Shown here: positions 22,239 through 32,629 of the stretch, in pieces
How the letters are laid out: the number at the start of each line of letters is the position of its first letter
How positions within the stretch are numbered: position 1 is the first letter of the stretch
Assembly (NCBI GenBank): GCA_016800925.1
Contig: JABCPU010000005.1
Span: 124,001-188,000 of the forward strand
Length of the DNA: 64,000 nt
Source of the DNA: Suillus spraguei
Lineage: Eukaryota > Basidiomycota > Agaricomycetes > Boletales > Suillaceae
Direction of reading: 5' to 3'
Program-made: the position numbers and the translations under genes
Notes under the pieces: model-generated
What the model was told of the DNA's origin: nothing
The model's input: the letters and a program-made list of their open reading frames with translations, nothing else
The model's database searches: none

Positions 22239-24961
22239 TCAAGCATGGTATAAACGCCCCCTCTGCGACCGAAACCCATTACTAATACTCTCATACGCCG
22301 GAGGCGCCTCCCCCATCTCGCTCTCCATTCCCGACACTAGCCGCTCATACTGCGTGCTCCGCCCCACAAGTGTTTGTACGAGTGTCCCGTTGTGCCCCAC
22401 CGACAAGTGATTCTCTGTAGACGACACGGTAGAGTCAATCGAGACTACGCGGTTCAATGAGATGGGTGCATGCAGCTCGCCATCATTTGGATCGCAGTGT
22501 GAGCTGCGCGCGGCCCGGTGGTCGCATGGACAGGATATACGTTTGCTGTCGAAGTCACGTTCTAGCACCTCGTAGTACCTGGGTAGAGATGTCCACGCTG
22601 GGGTACAGTGACACTGGAAACACGACTTGTTTAAAAACGTGCGTTGAAATTGAATATGTGCAAAGAACTTACGGATAAGATGCGCACAGGCGTTTGTATG
22701 AGGATGTCAAATAACCTCGCCTTCTTTGTCTGCGGGTCGGTCGCCTCGTCACCGCCACGCTGAACACGAAGGACAATCTTGAGTGTGTGATGGACAGTGA
22801 CGTTGCTCTTCTTGTTCCGGTTGGAGAAATGCATGAGGGAGCAGTGTTGAGGAAGCTGCAGTTCGTGTCGGAATGACCATGGCCCTGGACCCATAACATT
22901 CATGGCCATCTCATTCTCGTCGTCATGAGCGTTCAGGAGTTGGTGAAGAGGTGACTTTCGGAATGCCTCCGGGTCGTCGGAAATGAGAGGGAGTAACGGG
23001 TGGCTCTCGCCATCAACCTCATTTCCAAGTGAAAGTAGAGTTATTCGGTGTATAGGCTGTGAGCGCACGGTCCGCTTCGTTGGTGTGTGGTATTCAATTC
23101 GTTCTGCACAATTCAGGTTCCATAAGCTAGTGCAACGACAGTTACTCACGATCGATGTGGACAGATATTCGATGCACCTTGGCTTTCGTGAAAGGGATTA
23201 TCGTGAGATCAATAGGTATGGTGCCGCCAGTGGGAAATCTGCGTCCTGATATTGCTATCAAATACTGCAGTTGTGACTCCCACTGACGTTCGATGATGAT
23301 GCTTTCCGAGTCCTCGGTATCTTCTTCACAAGGTGCTGCCACTACAAGGACTTCGCGTTGCGCAGTCAGCTTTGATGCGAAGGCACCGGGTCGGTGCACT
23401 TCGGCCTTCAGTCTCCAAATCATGGATCCGTAATCGCATTCGATCGTGGGAGGCGAGTTGTTTGGTATGGTAAATGAAATAGGATAGGTATACGTTCCTT
23501 GGAGCAAGAGTAAGCGCGTGCCCACAAGAATCCATGTATATCAAAACCCACCTTTCTTGAATTCCTTCCAACCCTCCCCCACTTCTTTATGTTCTTCTTC
23601 CAGTCCTAATAATTCTCCTACTTTTCCCAAAGTAGAATGATGCCTGTGTTTATCATATTCATGTGAGGGCAGCTCCGGCAACTTCCCCTTTCCCTTGTCC
23701 AGCGTCCTCCCTCGTTCGACCTCATGATTTATACTCTTGCTTCTCCTTTGTGATTCAGCACGCGGTGAACGCGACCTCACACGCTCAACCATCGTATCAA
23801 TCGCATTGGCGACAGTGTAAAGCGAAAATCGAGCATGCTTTCTCCCACGATCCTCGTGCGCTACTGCAGCATTTAAGACGATGCTTGGACTCTGTGTTGA
23901 ACTCTGCGACTCTGCGGGAAATGTACGTGCGCGGGAACTGAATCGGGGTGTCTGTCCAGACAACTGCTCTGTTTCAGAGATGTCTTCAATGCTCGGTCGA
24001 CGGGAGAGGGAGAGATCGCGGTGTGAGTGTATACTTGACGCAGAAGAACCAGGCGCGTGGAATGAGCTACGATGGCCTAGACCTGCAAGGTGTATAAGCA
24101 TGAGCAATCAAAAGCAGTTGGAAAATAACATACTCGGTTGGCCTGCCTCGATATCATTCATGAGCGCTCGTCGAAGGTCTTCGAGGGTCTGGGCTGGACT
24201 GTCTTCTGGTTTGGGGTGACCAGAAGATTGAGAAGTCGAGCCTGAGTCTGAGTGCGTGGGTGAGGGACGATGATCTGTAGTCAACGAAGAGGGGTTCAGG
24301 GGCGGGCTATAAGGGGGAGTAGGAAGGTGGACAGTGTCTTGGTGGTGAGGTACATGATTGTCGCATTGCGGAACAATGCTATCACTGAGAGAACGACCAC
24401 TTATTGAGGAAGAAAGTTGACGAGGATCTACGCTAGCACTCCTGGCAGAGAATGCTGGGCTCCGAATGCCATTGGGATGAGGCACGTGTTGTGAAGACGG
24501 AACGGAACTATACTCTCCGGGGTGATGGATTTCATCATAAGCGTTGTGGTCGTAGTCACGGCCTGGAAGACCAGGGCCAACTGAAGCAGTACGTCGGGCA
24601 GACGGTAACGATGCCGCTTGGAAAAGGACGGTAGATGCACCAAACACCTTGTGCTGCTCTGTCACCTCTATGCGGCGCGCACCAACCCCTATATAGACAT
24701 GAAGGATCATGCAAGATTATACGAAATCAAGGTACACCCACCTTCAAACGACGAAGTGGTAGCTTTCCCCTGCAGGTCTATCTCAATGCTGGATATGCGA
24801 GTGGGCTTTACTATGTTTAGGGTGAGCAATCCGCGAACCATCGCAGGCGCTGCATTTTCCTGGTCCCGGCCAGTCGGGTTGGATATACGCAGGAAGACGA
24901 CAGATTCAGTCAACTTGATGGAGAGTGTGTTCTTCTCATGCTGGATGCGATTCTGAGTCAT
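22239..24961 (-). CDS. alpha-arrestin (arrestin-related trafficking adaptor)
   Basis: Six exons: 24742-24961, 24134-24688, 23552-24082, 23150-23497, 22673-23103 and 22239-22613. They total 820 codons with all phases closing (819 aa). The arrestin N-domain is split: it starts with LSIKLTESVVFLRI and MVRGLLTLNIVKPTRISSIE and VGARRIEVTEQHKVF. A 350-residue Ser/Pro-rich insertion follows, and the domain resumes at GTYTYPISFTIPNNSPPTIE, DYGSMIWRLKAEVHRPGAF. The C-domain runs over ERQWESQLQYLIAISGR, HIDQRIEYHTP and CHCTPAWTSLPRYYEVL. PY motifs occur in the insertion (LPTPPYSPP) and near the C-terminus (APPAYESI). Proteins of this type recruit Rsp5/Nedd4 ubiquitin ligase through PPxY to plasma-membrane transporters and drive their endocytosis. 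The long insertion inside the N-domain is the notable structural feature. Confidence 0.9.
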
Positions 24962-25859
24962 TTTGTCAAATGACCATGTGCTTGCTGATACCTGCGTCCT
25001 GGGATGGGCAAAGGTATATCGTGATACGAATTTGGAGCGCTAATGGGAATGCACGGGGCTAAATCCACTGATCAGTACTTGAGCTGCAAGAACTTTAGAG
25101 TGAGAACTAACGTGTGATAAAGGAGCTGAACAGAGAGTGCCTCAGTGACTGTTAACGTTTATCGTCTGTAAAATATTTCGGAGTTCAAGACAGGGACATT
25201 AATAAAAGTGCCCTTACATCGGGTTCGAGATCCGTCATAGAACACGTTATCGGCCGAGTTATAGGATTATGCATGCATCGTGTGTACCAGTGTCGTATAC
25301 TTATAGTAGCAGCGGCGAGTCACCAATCCCCGATTCCCTTGACCGGTCAGTCGTTTGATTCCTGCCGGTGAAGGCTTTACGTGCATAACGTTCGTGCGAT
25401 ACTATCAGTATGAGTGGCGGCTGCGGGCGGGCGGGCCTGACTGGGCCGCCGCGGTTAGGAAACCGGTGAGAAGAAGATATCGCCATATATCGTAATACAA
25501 TAAGAAAGGCATTGGAATACAAAGCACCCAATCAGCACAATCGCCAGTGAATTCACTGATACAGCTGACTACATGTCTCTACTCATTCCTGGTGTCCGGC
25601 CGGCGTACTCCACAGCCTGGACATGACTTACATAAATGTAACAATGTGTGACCATCCAGGGCGCCTAAGGCGAATGTTGAACCTTGTCAGAGAAAGGAGA
25701 TCATTTCGCACATCAGTCATCACTTCGTGAAGTTGAGGATAGCATTCAAGGTAAATGAAGATACCTGTGAATCAATCGCCGGATAATGTTCCACAGAAAA
25801 AATTATTGCGAGATGGTATGTACGCAAGAGGATTATGAGGATTGTGGATATTAGAGTTA
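24962..25859. other. gene-free spacer
   Basis: Holds the presumed promoter of the arrestin gene. No supported gene or repeat. Confidence 0.3.
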
Positions 25860-25914
25860 TAAGTTCTCGAGAGTTTAAGAAATGAAATGATTAGCGATGA
25901 GTCGTATACAACTC

Positions 25915-27312
25915 CTAAGGATCAGGTAGGAAAAGCACACCCATCGCGATAACACCAACCCCAAAGCACGCACTCACAAAAATGCTGACTTCCGTTGGTT
26001 GCAGCGCCCATGCGTACGTTATGATCCCCATGATTGCGAGTATAAACCCAATTCCGGCAAAGAGAATGCACAGGGCGTGCACGCGGCTCAGAAGATGCGA
26101 TGAAATCGTAACACTCCAAAAGCCAACTTGCTCCAGATGTGGGTCCCTAACAAATATAGGAGGTTCTGCAGGTGTTGATCTCCTCCGTGTCAGCGCTGGA
26201 AGATCATGTTTGGTATCTGTATTGTTATCTGATGTGTCCATCTGTGGCACGTTCTCCCGGCCGAATTTCTTGTCATTGTTTTGGGCATCTCTCTCGATGT
26301 CTTCGACGGGGGAGGAACCATTCACTGGTACTGGCGATGTTGTAATTTGAAATCCCTTAGCTCTGTTTTCTGCGAATAACTCTTCCTCTGAGGCTTCTTT
26401 CAGTTTGTATCGGATTAAAAGGAAGGCTGCAAGGAACGATAGGACAGCTGCGCAATTAACGCGTGGCGCACAAATAAGTCATTAATCATGTCCTAGCGAT
26501 AACACTCATCTAGCTTACCTGCGTAAACGTGCATAATCAATGCACCCAAAAATCCTGCATTCGCAGCTTTGATGAGACCTAGCGAGGCGCTCGCTGCATC
26601 CGGATCAGTATTCACTGGCACCAACATCCCTGCTTCTATGGATGCAAAGAATGTCGTCTGCAATACCCATGAATATTGTTCATAAGTTGAGTGTTAATCA
26701 CCAGGTGAGTCATGCGCTCACAATTACACTGATGAGCTGCAGCCGCTCCTGCCACGAGTTCACGAGGTTTTTCATTGCCCGCTTACGAGCCTCTTCATCT
26801 TCCTCGTCTTGGTCCTTCTGTGTGCCTGCACGGAAATTCAGCACAGCTCTTCCTTCGAAGCACTGTGACATACGCTTTCTGGAGGAAGAATGACACCAAA
26901 CTCGGGTTCATCTTCCTCCAAGTGTCCGCTAAGCCCCAGTCTCTTGAGCGCACCGGACACTTCTGTGCGGAGATGAGTTGGTAGTTGAATGCTGCTTGCT
27001 CGAACTAATTCTGCTCGTCCAAAAAGACATTTTCATTTTGAGTACACCAATCCAAGTGAAGCTGATAAAAAATACCTCACCTCCAGTCGTATGGAATCGT
27101 CGCAAGGTCATTATGGCGCTCAGTTGTAAAGACACAAAGTATGTTGGGTCAAGGGTAGCCACAGGAATGCCATTCAACCTAGGACACGCTGTTAAATGTA
27201 GGAAAACGCCAAGTTGAAGAATGACTCTTAGAGAAAGGCTATACCATTTAGGTCGTAATTGATCCGGTTCCGAGGCACTCATGACAAAAGAGTTGCTAGC
27301 ATTCCTGCTCAT
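25915..27312 (-). CDS. unrecognised multi-pass membrane protein, copy A
   Basis: Six exons fit in phase: 27245-27312, 27081-27178, 26874-27010, 26722-26817, 26519-26657 and 25915-26447, together 357 codons (356 aa). I do not recognise a named family, but the arrangement is one I associate with basidiomycete-only membrane proteins. It has a soluble N-terminal part with acidic DQDEEDEEARKRA, then the amphipathic SWQERLQLISVITTFFASIE, a first hydrophobic hairpin (AGFLGALIMHVYAAVLSFLA), a polar loop with two acid-rich segments, and two C-terminal helices (CILFAGIGFILAIMGIITYA and FVSACFGVGVIAMGVLFL). It differs from copy B by having the first exon (MSRNASNSFVMS...) and an extra 56-nt intron at 26818-26873. 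Confidence 0.65.
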
Positions 27313-27595
27313 AATGGTAGTAGGCGGTGCTCATTTATGTAAAATGGTTCCGAGTCCGTTGTTCTAGGGTGCTAATGGAGAAAATACTATAAGCTGTCTT
27401 CTCAGAATATTAGGTGTTTATTTACTGGCGTTCACTGTCACTGATTGTTTGCGTGGCCTGCAAACGGGGAGCGAAATTCCTGCCTGAAAGTCTGAGACTC
27501 CCGTTTGTGGTCAGCATGCAACCTGTGAATCCAAACGTTTTGGAGTCTCTTGGTAGGCGAGATTACCGCAATCTCGTAATGTGTGGGCGCATCAT

Positions 27596-27617
27596 CGCTC
27601 AGCGCTCAGCGCTTAGC
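27596..27617. repeat. CAGCGCT cluster
   Basis: CGCTCAGCGCTCAGCGCTTAGC; similar clusters occur at 22105-22127 and 59588-59608. Copy B of the duplication lacks it, so it was gained in A or lost in B. Confidence 0.4.
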
Positions 27618-28140
27618 CTTGGCATGTAAGAATGTGCTTCCTGTCACGGTGGAGCTACCGAATACCGCGATGCCATCGATTTCTTGGAGACTGGTCAGTC
27701 GCATCAGTACGTGACCGCAGCTAGTAAGTAACTCGCAACGCATGTCAATGGACGGGCGTCTATATATGCTGATTCAGATCCTCGTGTATACTAGCATGTA
27801 CTGCCCTTACCATTCATGATCACATACAAGTTGCCCTGAGACAAAAAAAGGCAGGAGTGACGACTTGAAGAGTCGATCACAGCCTTCTAGCCACATCTGA
27901 TCCGATGGAAGAAATATATGCAAGCGGCTGTCAGCTTGGTTTGCCTTGAAGAGATTCATCCAGAAACCGCAGCCAGGGACTAACTTTATGGGAGAGTTTG
28001 AATAAGTAGTAGCTCGTCAACATTTGCATTTGGCATGTCCGAAAGGCGCAGGTTTACTACTAGTGAATCAAAAATCTCCCAAGTTCTCCAAATATGGTGG
28101 ACAATAGGTAACTTCGGGTCCAATTTGTCGCGACAATGAC

Positions 28141-28801
28141 GGTTCTCAAAGTCAAACCTAGAAAGAAATTCTCAGCCAAATTTGCGAATTCGGATGCTGC
28201 CGGTACGGCAGCTTTCGAACTCCGGTATGCCCTGCCTGCTCGTCGTTGTCATTGGCGTCGATGGTGGTCAAACTCCAATCTGATCCTTAATCGCTGTGTT
28301 AAGAACACCCTGTATCATGAAAAACTCGTTCACACATGTCTGGGATATCGTGTGATAGGACGCTCGAGTATGCTGTTGAGAGTGATACAAGCGAATTGAT
28401 TGACGAGGCAGATGTGACCGATGAGGTAGGGGATTCAGGCCATGCTGGTGATGCTGTCCGTATGCTGATATCAGACCCACTATGACCACTGGCAGTGTCG
28501 CTGATCTCTGATGAGTCCTCCTCCTCATCTACTAGTAGTTCATCTACCATAAACTCAACTAACTCCATGTATCGCACGATAGTAAGGTCATGACTAGTTT
28601 GTTTGAGGCTGCGAAGGAGCCTTGAACGATCGGATTCCCGAGGCATAATGATATTGAAAGATGGTGTCGCAGACTGCAGTAGATGATGACGGTCTGAGTA
28701 TAAGGTTAGGGTTGATGTGTCAGCGTCGGAGCCTCAATTAACCGGCAAATTCCAAAATGCTCAACGTTTGAAATTTCTATACGAAGTTAACTTTGAGAAC
28801 C
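28141..28801. mobile_element. 661-bp TIR-bounded insertion in duplication copy A
   Basis: The left end at 28141 is GGTTCTCAAAGTCAAACC continuing TAGAAAGAAATT. The reverse complement of the right end (to 28801) is GGTTCTCAAAGTTAAC continuing TTCGTATAGAAATT. The first 12 bases are identical and more than half of the next 18 also match. The corresponding place in copy B has no such sequence. AC flanks both ends, but a longer target-site duplication is not evident, so the superfamily is unassigned. Confidence 0.55.
28299..28646 (-). CDS. hypothetical 115-aa ORF inside the TIR insertion
   Basis: The frame begins MPRESDRSRLLRSLKQTSHD, has an acidic stretch (DELLVDEEEDSS) and a Ser/Thr-rich tail. 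Short basic openings of the MPRxSxRxxLL kind occur at the start of fungal Harbinger-like transposase or companion proteins, but nothing catalytic is present. It could be the 5' remainder of the element's own gene. Expression and function are unknown. Confidence 0.3.
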   Translation of the reverse strand: MPRESDRSRLLRSLKQTSHDLTIVRYMELVEFMVDELLVDEEEDSSEISDTASGHSGSDISIRTASPAWPESPTSSVTSASSINSLVSLSTAYSSVLSHDIPDMCERVFHDTGCS

Positions 28802-29116
28802 ACTAATGGTTGATCTAGCCTTTTGAACTATAGTACACCTCAAGTTGAATATCATTTTTGTGTCAGTCTGAGAATTCAAACACTATCTTCTTAACGTTTC
28901 AAGTCACTGCCTTTCACCAGAGCACTTCAGGCACCTACAGGGATCGTTACTATCATCTTGCACAATTGGTGAGCAATGCACAACGCCCTTCAGAGCTCAC
29001 ATAAGTACATTTCATTCAAAACAGTTAGGGAACAAATATTAGCATATAAGCCTAAAGGTTCGCTGTGGTGCAGCGTGACCTAAATCACTGTCGGAGCTTG
29101 ACACATGCAAAGGTAC

Positions 29117-31005
29117 TACTAAGTTCTTGAGAGTTCGAGTTCAAGAAGATCGGCGATGAGTTGTACTCAACCCTACAGATCAGGTAGAAAAAGCACCCCC
29201 ATCGCGAAAACAGCAACCCCAAAGCACACACTCACAAAAATGCTGACCTCCTTTGGTTGCAGCGCCCATGCGTACGTTATGATACCCATGATTGCGAGTG
29301 TAAACCCAATGCCAGCGAAGAGAATGCACAGGGCGTGCACGCGGCCCAGAAGATGCGATGAGATCGTAATACTCCAAAAGCTAACCTGCTCCAGATGTGG
29401 GTCCCTAACAAATATAGGAGGTTCTACAGGTGTTGATCCCATCCGCAGCGGCGCTGGGTGATCATGTTTGGTATCTGTATTGTTTGATGTGTCCGTCTGT
29501 GGCCAATTCTGGGCGTCATTGTTTTGGGCATCTCTCTCGGTGTCCTTGACGTGGGTTGCACCATCTACTAGAGATGTAATGTGAAATCCCTTGGCTCTGC
29601 TTTCTGCGAAAAACTCTTCGTCTGAGGCTTCTTTCAGTTTATATCGGATTAAAAGGAAGGCTGCCAGGAACGATAAGACAGCTGCGCAATCAACGTGTCG
29701 CGCACGAATAAGTCATCAACCATGTCCTGGCGACAACACCCATATAACTTACCTGCGTAAACGTGCATAATCAATGCACCCAAAAATCCTGCATTCGCAG
29801 CTTTGATGAGACCTGGCGAGGCGTTCACTGCATTCGGAACAGTATTCACTGGCGCCAACATCCCTGCTTCTATGGATGCAAAGAATGTCGTCTGTACAAT
29901 GTCCACGGATATTATTCATCAAATGAATGACAATCACCAGGTAAGCCATGAGCTCACAATTACACTGATGAGCTGCAGTCGCTCCTGCCACGAGTCCACG
30001 AGGTGTCTCATTGCCCGCTTACGAGCGTCTTCGTCTGCCTCGTCTTGCTCCTCCTGTGTGTTTGCACACACATGTTTTGTAGGATAAATGTCACCAAACT
30101 CGCGTTCAACATCTTCCTCCAAGTGTCTGCCGAGTCCCAGTCGCTTAAGCGCACCGGAAATTTCTGCGCGGGAATGAGTTGGTGGTTGAACGCTGCTTGC
30201 TTGAACTATTTCTGCTCGTCCAAAAAGACATTTTGAGTAACCCAAATTCGGGTGAAGCCAGCAAAAAACCTCACCTCCAGTAGTGTGCACTCGTCGTGTG
30301 GTCATTATAGCGTTCAGTGAGGACACGAGTTATGTTTGGTTAAGAGTAGCCACAGGAATGACATTCAACCTGGGATATGCTGTTAAAAGGTCAAAACGCC
30401 AACTAGTAGGCGGTGTTCATTTATGTACCACGGTTCCGTTGTTCCAGGGTGATGTAATGAAAAAGATTCTATATGCTGTCTTCTCAGAATGTGAGGTGTT
30501 TATTTACCGGCGATCACTATCACTGGTTGTTTGCACAGGGTAGGGAAATCCCTTCATTATATAGTGTGAATTTCACACTGAAAGTCTGAGACTCGTGTTT
30601 GTGGCCAGCGTACAACTTGTGAATCCTAACGTTTTGCTGCTGGCAGGTGAGATTGACGCCATGTCAACGTGATGTGGGCAGCGGAAAGTAAGAACGTGCT
30701 TCTTGGAAATGGCTCTGTATGCCGCGATGCCATCGATCTCTTGGAGTAACAAGTCACATCAGCATGTGACCGCAGCTGGTAACCCACGACGCATGTCAAT
30801 GGGGCGTCTATATATGCTGACTCAGATCCTCACGTATACTGGCACTACCCTTAATAGACCTCACATACAATTTGGCACTGCTTTGAGGCAGGAGTGACAA
30901 ATTGAAGAGATAGTCACATCATCCGGCTGCTGACTTAGTCTGCCTTGAAGAGATTCGTCCAGATACCGCAGCCAGGGACTAAGTTTGTGAAAAGTTCGAA
31001 GAGCT
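29117..31005. repeat. segmental duplication, copy B
   Basis: Second, direct copy of 25860-28015. Relative to copy A it lacks about 105 bp around 30395 that hold the first coding exon in A, lacks the 56-nt intron, and lacks the CAGCGCT cluster. Confidence 0.85.
29173..30305 (-). CDS. membrane protein, copy B, N-terminally truncated paralogue
   Basis: Four exons: 30275-30305, 29958-30211, 29753-29891 and 29173-29681, 311 codons in phase (310 aa). The body parallels copy A: RAEISGALKRLGLGRHLEED, SWQERLQLISVI, TTFFASIEAGMLAPVNTV, the hydrophobic hairpin, a shortened polar loop and the two C-terminal helices. The upstream exon of copy A is deleted here, and the sequence preceding MTTRRVHTTG contains an in-frame TAA. 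The protein would therefore start at 30305, about 45 residues shorter. Open frames over four exons argue that it is either still functional or only recently inactivated. Confidence 0.55.
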
Positions 31006-31029
31006 CATGGTATTTGCCGATTTGCCGCG

Positions 31030-31254
31030 ACTTATTTTGAGCTCCGATGAATGTTTGTTGTAAATAATCTGAGATTCAAACTCTGTTTTGTACTTCCTTC
31101 GGCACAGGTCACCGGAGCATTTCAGGCACCAACAGGGATATGTTGTACCATTTCCATCAGGAGTTTTTGCGTCAATAGAACAGCACCATCCACAGCATGC
31201 TATAAGGAAATCGCTGTCGGAGCTTGATAAATTCCCTTCAAACGATACGGACAC
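31030..31254 (-). pseudogene. Cys-rich fragment, possible transposon zinc-finger relic
   Basis: The minus-strand reading contains CCGWCCSIDAKT and YPCWCLKCSGDLCRRKYKTE. A CxCxxC...C pattern followed by basic residues resembles the zinc-finger start of basidiomycete CACTA/Kyakuja-type transposon proteins. A related fragment with CRCLKCSG lies at about 28925-28960 at the end of duplication copy A, so it was duplicated with the unit. No catalytic domain follows. Confidence 0.3.
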
Positions 31255-31450
31255 CGCTAATCATTACGATGCCTTGGTCGGGCGAAACGAAATACCCTTG
31301 AATGGCAAGGGGGTCGCCGCGTGGTCACTTCACTGGTCATCAAACAGCAATAGTTAGTTCATGGTGCCTGCCCACATGTCGCGGCTGGTTTGTGCATAGT
31401 GTAAGCCTGCTGTGACTATGATCTTGTATAACTACAAAACCGTATAATAG

Positions 31451-32363
31451 AGTGTTTTTGCCAAGGGTTTTTTGAAGGTTTTCATTAACTTATGACCCGC
31501 CGATTTTACACCAAACCTTACCGTCAAATGGTAAGTTCAAATTCGGTTTGAGAAACTTAACGCTACTATCTAATACTAAGATCTATATTAGCGCACCAGG
31601 CTGTCAATTGTCGTTCCCCGCACAACGATGACGATGATGTATGCAGCAAACACCACTTCTCTATTCAATATAACGTGTACCATGTATGCCTGGTTCTACT
31701 ACGTCACCAGACTCGGGATGATAAGAGTGAGTGGGCTTTTTCCTACTTGTACCACAACTTGCTACCATGTCTGAGTCTTAGAACACACATCTTCGTGCAA
31801 CTAGCACTCAGCCGTCGTGGATCAATAACATGATGGCTCACATTAAACCCAATCGAGTCTCCGAATTTTCTACATCTGGGACCGGAGATGATGTTGATGT
31901 ATTCTGGGAGCCTCCTTCGTCATAGTACGTTAACTTCGACTCGCTACCAGTGAATCTGCATGATGCTCACCGAAATTGCCACAATGATGATTCTCGATTT
32001 CGCATCAGGTAAGTGTCAGATATGCGCTTGTCTCCCTGACAGGGGCATGGCCGTCCTTTGTCTTCGTCATCCTTGATGAATGTTGTGTGAGTCAAAGGCA
32101 CTAGATCAGAGTTCTTCTATGATAATGTTGTGATAGCAACAGACGGTTTGAAGGGCCAGGAGTGGTTGAAGGAGAGGCTGTCGTTGGTCATTCATGTTTG
32201 ACAAGGACTTGACAGATGCAGTAGCATCGGACGGAACAGTTACTAGTTACAAACTTACAATGTTAACTTGAAGTCATTTGATTTGGTATCTTCGAATCAA
32301 CATTTTCACGTGAAGCATTGTTTTACATTATGACTAAGTCATAAAAACCTTGGCAAAAACACT
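31451..32363. mobile_element. 913-bp TIR-bounded element carrying a gene fragment
   Basis: The left end at 31451 is AGTGTTTTTGCCAAGG. The reverse complement of the right end at 32363 begins with the same 16 bases without mismatch, and T-rich sequence continues on both sides. The flanks are AT-rich (ATAATAG left, AATATATT right), so the target duplication is ambiguous; an hAT-like origin is possible but unproven. No transposase is inside. The interior carries the two-exon fragment described separately. Confidence 0.65.
31591..31925 (+). pseudogene. C-terminal fragment of a DUF6534-like membrane protein
   Basis: Two joined pieces read in phase across a GT-AG intron (31727-31781). They are RTTMTMMYAANTTSLFNITC with FYYVTRLGMIR, then NTHLRATSTQPSWINNMMAH and ...DDVDVFWEPPSS before TAG. 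A helix of the kind 'xxYAxNTxxxxSL' followed by a 'LxxLNxR'-like turn and a polar tail is the C-terminal end of the basidiomycete DUF6534 membrane-protein family. The remaining helices are absent. The fragment lies wholly between the two terminal repeats. Confidence 0.4.
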
Positions 32364-32629
32364 AATATATTGAAAATGTGCGACAGTCGCGAGCTGAGTT
32401 CAGGGAGGCCGTGCGAACTCGATATTCCGCTGAAACAGTACCTGACTCAGCTCTACAAATAAAAAGACGGAAATCTGGACCATTGTCTTGATATGAAAGT
32501 AGCTGTAAGGCGAAGGCCCTGCCAGTCCATTTTCACTGGGGCAAAAAGGGGGAACGTTGCTTCCGGTGCGTAGGTAGGCTGGCTTGCACTAGAGTATATC
32601 ATCATTTCTACACTCCTTTTAGCACCACT

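Larger units (their letters stand above)
25860..28015. repeat. segmental duplication, copy A
   Basis: Highly similar (roughly 85-90 percent by eye) to 29117-31005, including the complete membrane-protein gene, its introns and about 600 bp of its upstream flank, up to the shared GCAGCCAGGGACTAA. The similarity resumes at about 28880-29010, matching 31075-31150, after the insertion at 28141-28801. The two units are direct tandem copies. Confidence 0.85.

Noticed and set aside
25201..25260. GGGTTCGAGATCC as a tRNA T-arm
   Set aside because: No acceptor, D-arm or anticodon arm could be folded around it.
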